From NCBI GenBank assembly GCA_963693285.1, contig OY848926.1, positions 2,361,001 to 2,425,000 on the forward strand: 64,000 nucleotides of DNA, written 5' to 3'. Position 1 is the first letter of the stretch. Each line of letters opens with the position of its first letter. Under the pieces are notes generated by a model. It saw nothing but the letters and a program-made list of their open reading frames with translations, made no database searches and was not told where the DNA came from. The DNA comes from Xestospongia muta. Its lineage: Eukaryota > Porifera > Demospongiae > Haplosclerida > Petrosiidae. Below, piece after piece: positions 49,401-59,481 of the stretch. A program made the translations under genes and the position numbers.

Positions 49401-51110
49401 TACGGCACTCCATAACCAACTGGATCATATGTACAAACAACATTGAGTAAAGATGTCAAAAGTGGAAGAACATGTCGATTAGCAGGTGATGTAAAATGAG
49501 CCAGCCATTGATTAGGACTTTGTGATATTTCTAATATACCATACTCACTCATAAAACCAATGTCATAGTTATCATACCATTTGAAGGAATATACAAGCTC
49601 TCAGAACAGCAAGTTATTAATAGTTTTATGATTTCTGTTCGATTACTATCAATTTGTTTTGTAGTTCCTGGAGATTTTGAACTACCAATACCAGCTTCCC
49701 TGATAATTTGAGTCATCAAATTATATTATATATGTTTTCATTCTCACCAAATGTAGTCAGAACTGTCTAAAGATGATAAATCATCAGGTTTTTCCTATAA
49801 AGAGAAATACTGACTCAAGGATTGTGTGTCATTACTAAGTTACTAACTGGTCCTTGAGTGGCAGCAGGTAATACAGTGAAATCAGGGCAAAAGAGAAGAT
49901 CCTATAAAATCATGATATATTAATCAATGCACTTTATGTTCCCTACTGTCAGTGAATCCAGCAAGACTTGAGCTAATGCAGGAGGTGAACCTTGATCAGG
50001 GGCCTAAAACATATACAAAAATGACATTTTAATGACAAAAACAATGGAATATATTTATGTAATATAGGTAAAATATCAAATCAGTGAATGAGCTCACTTC
50101 ATTGACATGTGCTGGTGTCCAAAACAAAAGTCTCCAGTCAGGTGACTCAAACAAAAATGGCAAAAGTCGTGTTAAAAGACGAACACAATTCAACACTTCA
50201 ATAAACGAAATAATTTCATAGTTATTCTAGTTATTTTCTTACCAATAACATGTTCATTAGGACCACTACAAGCAGTAGAAGTAGCTGCACTAATACGTGA
50301 TACTAACTATATAAAAAAGTTATAATGCAATAAATAAATCAAAAGTAACTAACACACATCTGTGGTTTTCATTAAATAAATATAAGACACAAAAATAACT
50401 GTATCTTTCTCTAATTAGAGTGCACGTTTTATGTACTTAAATATTGTTTAGCTAACAATAAAATTATAAAAAGTTATAATGCAATAAATAAATCGAAAGT
50501 AACACATTTGTGGCTTTAAATGCATTAAGAAATCAATCATATGCACTCTAATTAGAGAAATGTACACTTGTTGTTGTGTAGATATTAATATTTAAATCAT
50601 CATGTAGCTAACCAGCTGGCAACAAAACGTCATACTTCAATGAGATAAATTTTGATTTCAAGTCTAGGATGCACAGTATTAATTTCCAATAAAATATGGC
50701 ATTTATTGCCAGCAGATTACTGTTGCTATGACTTAAATGTTAATGGATTGATGGGTCTTAATCTTAAAATTACTTTAAAACAGAGAGCAGTCAAATTCCC
50801 AGATCTTGTTGTCATCATTTCATTGATGTGCTGATTAGTTATTAAGGTGAAAAAATCGTTACTTGTTAAGGTGGCATCAGACCAATAACGATCCCAAAAC
50901 GAGTCCCCCAAGCTTGCCACAGTCTGAGAATATATACATAATTATACATAATCTTTAATATCATAGAAAATTACTTTCATTGACTTATTTCTAGTGATCT
51001 AGCTAATATACTCTGTTGTATAATAGTCTGCAGGTATTTGTTACCTGTTCATTGCTGATCAGCTCAGATATAGCAGCCTTGAAAGATTCTTTGCTGGAAG
51101 AGCCCCCCAT
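46419..51110 (-). CDS. HID1: HID1 homologue, dense-core vesicle / Golgi trafficking
   Basis: Many short exons on the minus strand. MGGSSSKESFKAAISELI starts at 51110; its MGxxxSK opening fits a myristoylation site. Then come SLGDSFWDRYWSDATLTSND, DPVGYGVPYYYALVRDV-like residues near 49330-49430, VGLLHVGVFILLVLSGERNF and GVRLNKPY (48600-48700), ADIPRFTGTHADLL, VSPYLKSLSMVTCTRLMHLM (48340-48420), an acidic Glu-rich loop (47740-47830), NGTLVGLLPVPHPIIIRKYQ (46640-46720), WFHTYIWGVIYAR (46555) and FDPPVWYDTEVKLF near the stop. Order and spacing match HID1 end to end. Known: a peripheral trans-Golgi protein needed for sorting into dense-core vesicles. Head-to-head with RSL1D1, with 89 bp between the ATGs. 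About 20 introns, mostly 40-100 bp. Confidence 0.92.
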
Positions 51111-51171
51111 CTTTAAAGTCACGTATTTTATCTATTTATGAGTTTAAAAGAAATTTTTCCTTCAACTTTTA

Positions 51172-51177
51172 CACGTG
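51172..51177. promoter_or_regulatory. CACGTG E-box in the HID1/RSL1D1 bidirectional promoter
   Basis: CACGTG 22 bp upstream of the RSL1D1 ATG, inside the 89-bp shared promoter. It fits a Myc/Max-type site of ribosome-biogenesis genes. Confidence 0.5.
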
Positions 51178-51199
51178 GACCTCGTGGTATACGTTCAAG

Positions 51200-52230
51200 A
51201 TGGCATTGAATCCAAGTCAGGTACGAGTTTCACTTTTTGAATTTGATTGTTTATTATGCAGGATTTTGATAGATCCAACTTGCTGTAGAAGCCTTAAAGC
51301 AATATGTATCTCAAGTAGAAGCAAAGAAAAAACCAAAATTGTTGCAAGCTGACCAGTTTGTGTATATGGTTGGTGAATGTAACAATGTACCACCATCATC
51401 CTCTGTGCCAAAGCGAATGTAAGGTTATCAATTAATAGTAGATTTAATTTGCTTGTTTTGTTAGTTTATTGCCACATTCATTGAATGATCCTGTTGCGTT
51501 GGAAATTTGTCTTTTTACAAAAGACCCCAAGCCTCAAGTGAAGGCATTATTGGAAGAGAAAGGTGTTAAACTAACCATAAAGGTTGGTTGACTTTGTCAA
51601 AGTTAATTATCATTTGATCTTTTTTAGATTATTTCCCTTAGTAAGATTCGTACTCATTATAAAACCTATGAACGTCGAAAACAGTTAGCATCAATGTATG
51701 ATTTATATTTGGCTGATAAGAAAGTATTCTCTTTTCTTTATCACGACCTTGGTAAAGCTTTCATGTTTAAAAGAGGATTACCACTTCCAATCAATTTAAA
51801 TAAGAATGATTTGAAAGCTGAGTTTCAGGCTGTCATCAATGCTACTCAATATTGTGCCAATAAAACAAAGTCATTGTCAATCCGTATTGGTCGTCTGTCC
51901 ATGCCAACAACTCACTTAGTCAGTAATGCATTAGCTGTGTCAAAGAGTTTGATTGGACGTATTCCAAGAGGTTGGCGTAACATTAAAGTTCTACATCTAA
52001 AAACTGTGAGCAGTATTAGTTTGCCTATATACAACAGTCTGGATGTAGTTGCTACTAAATTACCAGAATGTAACAATGACAAAGTTTCTCAAGAACCAAT
52101 GACTGAAACATCATTGGACAGTTCTAGACCTAAGGCTAAAAGAACACGGCAACCTGTGACAAAATATTCTGCTAAGAAGATCAAAGGATCCCGAGTGATT
52201 CATTCAAAAAGAAAATCAAAGATAAAGTAA
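51200..52230 (+). CDS. RSL1D1: Ribosomal L1 domain-containing protein 1 (nucleolar)
   Basis: Exons about 51200-51220, 51271-51418, 51464-51582 and 51628-52230, about 300 residues. MALNPSQ, then LAVEALKQYVSQVEAKKKPK, LPHSLNDPVALEICLFTKDP, and ISLSKIRTHYKTYERRKQLA lead into the L1-fold core (LADKKVFSFLYHDLGKAFM, RGLPLPINL, SIRIGRLSMPT, IPRGWRNIKVLHLKT). The C-terminus is basic (KAKRTRQPVTKYSAKKIKG), as expected for a nucleolar protein. Known: RSL1D1/Utp30-type proteins bind pre-rRNA in the small subunit processome. The start is the only ATG in the short gap and falls just before a GTACG donor. Confidence 0.9.
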
Positions 52231-52303
52231 AAGATAAATTTATGTGTACTAAAAAAACTATTATTAACAAGGTTTTTGATTATAAAATTGTTACTATTTA
52301 AAG

Positions 52304-53877
52304 TTATGAATGAGATGATGACTCTAAGGAGTGATTCTCTGGAGGGAGGAGTCCATTCTCTGAAGTCATCAAAGGATTAACATTGATTAGCTGTACTGAT
52401 GATGATGATGAAAATGGACTGAAAGTCATAACGGCTTGAGGGACTGAAGCATTAGATCTTAAAACCATTTCTAACTCTTGTCCGTGACCTAATCTAGACA
52501 CATCCTTATCTTTCCTTATGAGGATATTAGGTAGTTTCCGAAGTTTAAGTACCTCTTGAAGTGGTACTTCCAGTTCTTCACAACAACATTTAAGTAAACT
52601 AAGATACGTCAATTCTTTAACATCTACTTCTACAAAGTCAGTCTCACCACTATCAGCAATACGTACTCTGACCGTCAGTTCACCTAAGTATGTACAAGTT
52701 AAAATCACGATTATGCATCATATTACTTACAACTGTTTTCACTACTGGCTGCCTCTTCCAGGCATTGTCTTTTAGATACAGGAATAACAAGTGGAGATGA
52801 ATGGACATGTTGAGGTGTTGGTACTGTTACCGTAGTAACAGTTGGAAGGGTAACATTAGGAAAGCCAGATATTGTTGGTTGTATCAATTGATTCATTATC
52901 TGTGACGCTGTGAGATCTTGACGTTTCTGAGCAGCTGATGGACGTCGACGATTGCGTACCCAGTTCTAAATAATATTTTAAAAATAAAAGCAGTTGTGCA
53001 AAGATGAGGGACCTATTTTGGTAACTTTAATAAAGTGAATAGAGAGACACTGCACTTCAATGTGAAATTAATAGATTTAGGTATCAACATTTTGAGGTTA
53101 TGGTCTAGAAATCATGTAGATGATGTGACTCCTCAATTCTAAGGGCAATCATGTTCACTCAAAAAATAGGGATGGTTTTCCTTCTATATCATATAGGCCT
53201 ACATTTTTATAATATTATTATTATTGAGGTACTTGTTTGGGGTCTCTGTTCATTGTCTTACTTTGATGACATATAGTCCTACATTTTAATAATATTATTA
53301 TTGAGGTACTTATTTGGAGTCTCTGTTCATTGTCTTACTTTGATGACATATAGTCCTACATTTTAATAATATTATTATTGAGGTACTTGTTTGGGGTCTC
53401 TGTTCACTGTCTTACTTTGATAACATAGAGCTCCAGACCGGTTTGGTCCGCTGCTGCTTCATGTAAATGATGCAAATTGTAAGATGCACTTGTCATGCCT
53501 GTACGATAAAATTCTTCTAATACCTTTCTCTGATGAGGCAGAATGACTGTCCGTTTGCCTTGGACTCGATTGTAGAGATGAAATTTGCCATTACCTAATG
53601 GTGTTGAGTATTGCTGTGTTACATCAGACGAGCCATCAACACCTCCACCGCCATCACTAATCACAGCAGTCGAGCCATCAATGCCACCATCATCAATCAC
53701 AGCGTGATCATAGATACTCGAGTCTCCTACTCTTATGTCTATGGAGTGATCACTTGACTCGAGTCCAGTGTCCTCAGTGATGTGCTCTATCTCCACATGT
53801 ACGTCCTCGTGTTCATTTCGAGTAGTTCCTGTGACATCTGTGTCACTCGCTGCATCAGACAATTGAGTGCTCATCAT
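52304..53877 (-). CDS. Divergent homeobox gene fused to an ANKRD40 C-terminal domain
   Basis: Three exons: 53416-53877, 52731-52965 and 52304-52683, about 358 residues. Residues 1-95 are acidic and low in complexity (Asp/Gly/Ser). Residues about 108-165 are a homeodomain-like unit: GKRTVILPHQRKVLEEFYRT, LHEAAADQTGLELYVIK, then across intron 1 NWVRNRRRPSAAQKRQ. The helix-3 signature WVxNRR is clear. The distance from the helix-1 Phe to the Trp is 33 residues instead of 28, so the loop is longer than in TALE proteins (31). Exon 3 encodes LTVRVRIADSGETDFVEVDV, KELTYLSLLKCCCEELEVPL and RKLPNILIRKDKDVSRLGHG, the C-terminal domain of ANKRD40. It is about 94 per cent identical in DNA to the ANKRD40 exon at 57360-57590. 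The tail is Ser-rich. Likely a nuclear DNA-binding protein; the homeobox class is not assigned. Confidence 0.8.
53150..53415 (-). repeat. Three tandem repeats, about 82-84 bp, in homeobox intron 1
   Basis: Units hold TTGAGGTACTTGTTTGGGG, CTGTTCATTGTCTTACTTTG and ATGACATATAGTCCTACATT. The unit abuts the real exon-1 donor. Read on the minus strand, two units end in a copy of the exon end and donor (TATGTCATCAAAGTAAGAC against TATGTTATCAAAGTAAGAC). Confidence 0.85.
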
Positions 53878-53889
53878 CTTCTTTCTCCG

Positions 53890-56250
53890 TGATCAGATGA
53901 TCGCACTCTTGTACTCTCGGGACAGGTTACACGAACTAACCACAATCATAGATCTAACACACAAAAGGTGACGGTTGATCCATGACCGTAAAAAGCTTCC
54001 TCATCTTATTATCCGATGTTTCAGTCACGTGCATAATTTCAATTTTTATATATACCTAGCAACACTTACCTAGCAACGAATAAGCCTACTAGGCACTAAA
54101 TAGAAATTCACAGCAACAGTGCAATCACATTGCGATTTGTATGTTACATGTAAGTCAAAATATAACAAATGTAATAATCTTTGATGCTGGTCATCCCTTG
54201 TTCTCGTAAAAGTATAATCTTTTTCGTACGTGTATATTAAAAAAGATATATAATAAATTATTATTGTGGTCAAAATATTTAGAAGCTTCTAAACTGTAGG
54301 TTCTGCTTGAGCAGAAAGGTATTAATTGAACACACAAAGAAGTTACTACAACAAATACTTCTACCTACATTCATCTCCAGGCTCCTTGGATATCATACTA
54401 ACATTGGTGGTAAACTGGGAACTCGTTCTTACAAACTCAGGAACCACTCAGAAGGTGTTAAAGTTTAGTGAAAATCTGAATGCTTGTCAAAATACTGGAT
54501 TTAATACAGGTATCATGTAGTTCATAATATCATGCTTAGACATTAATTGAACAATCATTGTTACCATTAATCTAGTTAAACCTTTATTATCTTGCTAATA
54601 TAGATATTGTAAACAAGTTTGTGGTAACTACTGAGTGCATCTCTTCATTCTTTACTATGATGATGATGCATGTAAGAGACGTTAGTCCATAAAATTCCTT
54701 AACAGTAGTAGTATTGATTTGACTTTCCACCAAAACTAGTTGTCTTTATAATTACAACATGGCAGCACATCAATTCAAAAAGTGGTATGGCTGAAGACAG
54801 AGTGGCTTGATGCCAGCAGTTTGTGGAGAAAGCTCTGATTTCAGTTTCATAGGCATTGCTTTTTTCTTTGCACTGTACTTGAAGATTTAGATAATTCCAG
54901 GACTATATCGAATGCATCCCTCATGATTTTAGTGGATTTTAATACTATGTTAATATTATAATATTTCAGTGGTGAAAAACCAGTACAGCATCACCGTACC
55001 ACTTTAAAATGTGGTACAGCTTTCGCTGTACTAGTTGTGCCGCCCCTATTTCTCACATCTTCTATGCAATTAGTGTATGCAAAAATAACCAAATTGTATA
55101 TAACTTCTTTACATACAAAAATCACATGTATAGTATTTGGCTGAATTATTTTGGCAACTATTTTTAATATTGAAAATGATAAGATATTGGCTTAGAGATT
55201 TTGTAAAAATGTCATTGCTCTACATTAATTCTCTTCCTTTACGTTTATCCTCTTAAAACTAGTTTTGTTACATCACAAGAAGTACATCTAATAGCATCAG
55301 CCTCCCACTTGCTAGTTACTGTATTTATCAGAGCTTATCAAATCTTGTTTGACTGTTGATATCAGCATCACAGAATGTACAACATTTCATTTCTTGTTTG
55401 TATTTGATGTTTACTGTCTTTTTCTTTTATTTTATCTCAGTAGCATGATATAAATTTAGGGAAATCTATACTTTTAGCTACTACTGAAGTAAATACTTGA
55501 GTTTCTGTTTGATATTATTGTGTATTGAATTTATTCAAGTTATATTTATGTTTATTATCATTATTCATACAGTGGACTTCATAGTAAACTTTGAAACCAA
55601 GAAAAATCCATAACTTTTGTTGGATGTACTAATAATGCATAAGGAAAACCGTGAACTATAGGTAACCTACCCACATGCACACTGATTGATATCCAATCTA
55701 TAACCAAAGAGGTCTCAAGGTCAACTGCATGTTCAAAATTAATTACATCATACAATAACTTATCTAGTCTCATTCCCAGACTCCCAACATTTGGGAATGT
55801 TAGGGAATCTGAGAATGAGACTAACAGTAGTAATGACTGTGATTAGGGCATGGTAAGCTGCTAAGAAAAATAAAAGCAAAACACTGTAACAGAAATGTTG
55901 TCACATCTCAATTAAAAGTTGAGAAGAAATACCTTTCACAAAGTACACCATCAATGAATAATCTATCAACATTGCTGAATATGAAACCTATTTGTTCAGC
56001 AAGACTAAGGTCCATGCTTTGTCATATGTTTTCTATTTAGGGTTAGAATGCATGAACCAGTTGAATACACAAGCTTCCTGACAGATCTAGAAGCATTGTG
56101 TTAAAAGTTCAATGCAGCTGGAGGATAACTGCATAGTGAACTATGGTGTCTACTGAGAGACAGACTCTTTCTCAAAAGAACAGGCTGCTACACAAGACTA
56201 ATTGGGTGATGCAATGACTGCCCATCTGTCTCCTCACCAGACTTTATGAC
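53890..56250. other. Intergenic region between homeobox gene and ANKRD40
   Basis: Near 54055-54082 two CTAGCAAC half sites (minus strand GTTGCTAGGTAAG) look like an X-box with one mismatch, about 180 bp upstream of the homeobox ATG. The rest is AT-rich. A broken frame near 56045-56240 (HEPVEYTSFLTDLEAL, then stops, then LRDRLFLKRTGCYTRLIG) may be an old coding relic that I cannot name. Confidence 0.35.
55766..55822. repeat. Small foldback, 26-bp arms
   Basis: AGTCTCATTC at 55766 and GAATGAGACT ending at 55822 bound a 57-bp inverted repeat with two mismatches and one gap. This is typical of a tiny MITE end or foldback. Confidence 0.7.
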
Positions 56251-56346
56251 ATGCACAGTGATAGTACTGTAATATACACTATTGATTCAAGACCGGATAA
56301 CATCCTTCACTTCTATTATTCGAATGATTCAAATTTTTTATTAAAA

Positions 56347-57602
56347 ATGGATGTTAATGAAACTTTCAGAGAAGCTGCTTGTTTAGGAAACCTCCAGTGG
56401 GTTAAGCAATTGCTTCAAATGGGAGCTAGTGTGAATTCTCAAAATAAAATGAACGGATGGTGAGTATTACTTTTATGATGCACAAAACAAAGGCCTTTGT
56501 ATTTAGTACAAGCTTTGTTAATTCTGTGTTCATTCATAGATATTATCTATGATTCATTTCATCTACCTTGGGAGAATGATGTCATACACTGACCTTCCTA
56601 AATCCTAAATAATGTGCATTGTTATTTATTATAAGGGTGTAATAGCTGTTCGTGCCTATTCTTTTTTAGTGTACTGCCAGTACAAAAATTAGCAATACTT
56701 CTAGTATTACATACGACCAGACATGCAGTCTTAGGGAAGAGTTGAATTTGAAAATTCTGACCAGTCTTTGGTCGTCAGTAAGAATGCACAGAACAACTAA
56801 CTATATAGCAACTAATAGCTTATGTCATAAAGATTACATTGTGGCTTTGAAATACCTCATGAATTCTATTGGTAATATCAAATTCATCATTGGGCCTAAG
56901 TTATGACAATAACTAAGGAATTTAATGAAGAGTGATATAATTATAGTTTTAATTATAGGACTGCTCTGCACTGGGCATGCAAAAGATGTCACCGTGATGT
57001 AGTCCAACTTTTATTGGATGCTGGAGCTAATGCAACAGTAATGACACATAAGGGAGAAACTCCAACTGATCTTACATCTGATGAAAGTATCTTGAAACTT
57101 TTACCTATTCCTGATGGTAGTAAAAAGCCATCAATGACTGTGAACACATCAGAGCTACCAGTCATTCCACATTACTTACAGTACCCACAGTTTCCTTATA
57201 ATGATCTACCCATACATCAACAAACTAGTCAACTTGTAGATAAAGCTACATCAAGCCAGTTTTCAAAACTATCAATCCAAGAACGACCTTTTGGTGACTC
57301 TGGAAACTGTAATGTATTTATGCATATAGTATTACATTGATTTTTCTTCCCCAGACACTTCTGCACTAACAATCAAAGTACGTATTGCTGATAGTGGTGA
57401 GACTGACTTTGTAGAAGTAGATATTAAAGAATTGACATATCTTAATTTACTTAAATGTTGTTGTGAAGAACTGGAAGTACCACTTCAAGAGGTACTTAAA
57501 CTTCGGAAATTGCCCAATGTCCTAGTAAGAAAAGATAAAGATGTGTCTAGATTAGGTCATGGACAAGAGTTAGAAATGGTTTTAAGATCTTGTAAAAATT
57601 AA
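56347..57602 (+). CDS. ANKRD40: Ankyrin repeat domain-containing protein 40
   Basis: Exons 56347-56461, 56959-57309 and about 57354-57602, about 240 residues. MDVNETFREAACLGNLQWVK and LLQMGASVNSQNKMNGW, then across the intron TALHWACKRCHRDVVQLLLD and AGANATVMTHKGETPTDL, form two to three ankyrin repeats in the ANKRD40 pattern. The linker has SELPVIPHYLQYPQFPY (compare vertebrate SELPFVPNYL). The C-terminal domain reads LTIKVRIADSGETDFVEVDI and RKLPNVLVRKDKDVSRLGHG. The start was put at MDVNE by analogy with vertebrate ANKRD40; an in-frame ATG at 56251 would add 32 residues. Function is not established; ankyrin repeats bind proteins. It converges on SLC25A10 with 51 bp between stops. Confidence 0.85.
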
Positions 57603-57653
57603 CTCCAGACACAGATATAATTTTTTTGTTTAAATTTTTCTATACAGCTGTTA

Positions 57654-59369
57654 CTATGTTGTGTTTTTTAATGGAAATAAAGTTCGTAACTGCTCTAAAA
57701 TTAACCATGTCAGGATTGTTTGTGGACCAAGACGTATAAATGCTGGCATAAAACCCTGTAACAAAATGGACAGACAATTCTAGTGTATAAAATGTTGGTT
57801 CTTACCTTAAAGAAGCCAAATGGTCCAACACGGGCAGTATAAAGGACACAATGGAATATTGTCTGTTAGAATAATTAGTCAATAACAATTTGTCTAATAA
57901 CATACTTTATAGTCACCAGGTTTAGCATTCATCATTCTAGTTTTAACAACATCAACTGGTTGTGTAAAAGTTGTTGCAATCATACCCTTAAAAGTGGAAT
58001 TTTGTTATTACAATAACAATGATGTCAACCTTACAGCAATGACACTGGAAGTAAAATGAGTATAAATATTATCATTAAAAAACCTAAAACAAACTATTCA
58101 ATATGTTAGTGTTATATATTGACTACCAACCCAGTGGATATTAGGTTCTGTTTTATTTGCTCATAAAAGGCTACCTGTAAACATTGAAATAAAGAACCTT
58201 TATACAATAACCATTATACTTGTGATACAGTTATAAGTACTGCTCTTGTTATATTTAGAGAAGCTCCTCTCCATAAATTCAACAGCCCCTCTACAATTCA
58301 ATTAAGATCATATAAATATAAATTGTTGACTTACCTTCTCTAACAACTCTAATCAATCCATCTCCAACGTGTTTATAGCTACAATATAGCAACAGTCCAG
58401 TATATTATAACAGGGAATGGCTTCTTACTTTCTTCGAAGTTCTTTAGCAATCTTTACATCATTTTGCATTCTATAGAACAATGTTACTAATTAGTACTAT
58501 TGATTAGTCTCTTACCGAACATTGATCATGTCAGCCGGACTACCAACTAACCCACCACATATTCCTAACAGTGATTAGTGATACGACAACATTAATATTA
58601 CTGTGCCTTACCACCAATTGCCCCTATCCCTACCTTTTGATAAAACGGTAAATTAACTAATATGTAAAAGGAAATTAACAAAAACTTAATAGTATAGATA
58701 CCTCCTTCCTTTTTTGTTAGATATCTTTTAAAACCTTCATAAACACCAAATCGTGTTGTAGAATATGTTAACTATATTAACATATTCTTATTTGCATAAA
58801 CTAACCATTTATTACCTGTCTTAAAAGAGATGCACTTAGTCCATTATATAATGCTAATACCCCTTGTGTACGTATTACTGTAATGGCCATTCCTAACAGC
58901 CTCCTTTCTACTACTTGCTGCGTTTGTAAGTGAACCTAATATAAAAAAACAAAATAATTAAAGACAACTTTCTTAGAGACTGCATTACTTATTTTGTAAA
59001 TGTTTATACAAACATTTTGTTTATAAACTATAATAAAACTGTTAATCAATTATGTAATTAGTAAAAACAATGAATATATTTAAAACAACAAAATAACTTT
59101 CATAATAGTTTAATAGTATGTGTCTAATTACTCCCTATTAAATCCACCAAACCCTAAGTTCATCTACTTAGAAATCTAAGAAAAGGAAACTCAGACAAAA
59201 GAACAAGGGCTCTAACATACTGTATATTATAATATAAATTACATACTTATACATAATATAAAATACATACTTTTAACAGGTCTAATGGATGAGTGCAAGC
59301 TGCTGCTCCCGCTGATGCTACTCCACCTAAATACCATCTCTGAGGTCTGGTGCTACGATTGACAACCAT
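57654..59369 (-). CDS. SLC25A10: Mitochondrial dicarboxylate carrier
   Basis: About ten small exons on the minus strand. Exon 1, 59271-59369, gives MVVNRSTRPQRWYLGGVASA and GAAACTHPLDLLK. Then come VHLQTQQVVERRLLGMAI, IRTQGVLALYNGLSASLLRQ, YSTTRFGVYEGFKRYL, GLVGSPADMINVR, TTFTQPVDVVKTRMMNAKPG and the end FIRLGPQTILTWLILEQLR. The three carrier signatures PLDLLK, PADMINVR and PVDVVKTR are present, as required for a six-helix SLC25 protein. The closest family is SLC25A10, which swaps malate or succinate for phosphate across the inner mitochondrial membrane. Head-to-head with UTP6, with 112 bp between ATGs. Confidence 0.9.
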
Positions 59370-59468
59370 CTCGCGATTATAGCATCTGCAAAGATAAACC
59401 ACACCCACGCATGCATGAGACCACTCGAGTCAGTCTCCACCCACAGTTCCACAGGATCCGCTCAAGCC

Positions 59469-59474
59469 CACGTG
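59469..59474. promoter_or_regulatory. CACGTG E-box in the SLC25A10/UTP6 bidirectional promoter
   Basis: CACGTG 7 bp before the UTP6 ATG, in a GC-richer patch of the shared 112-bp gap. It could lie in the 5' UTR or the core promoter. Confidence 0.5.
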
Positions 59475-59481
59475 TCCGAAA

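Noticed and set aside
54960..55045. Possible MITE around CAGTACAGCATCACCGTACC
   Set aside because: Partial internal symmetry only; no clear terminal repeats or target duplication.
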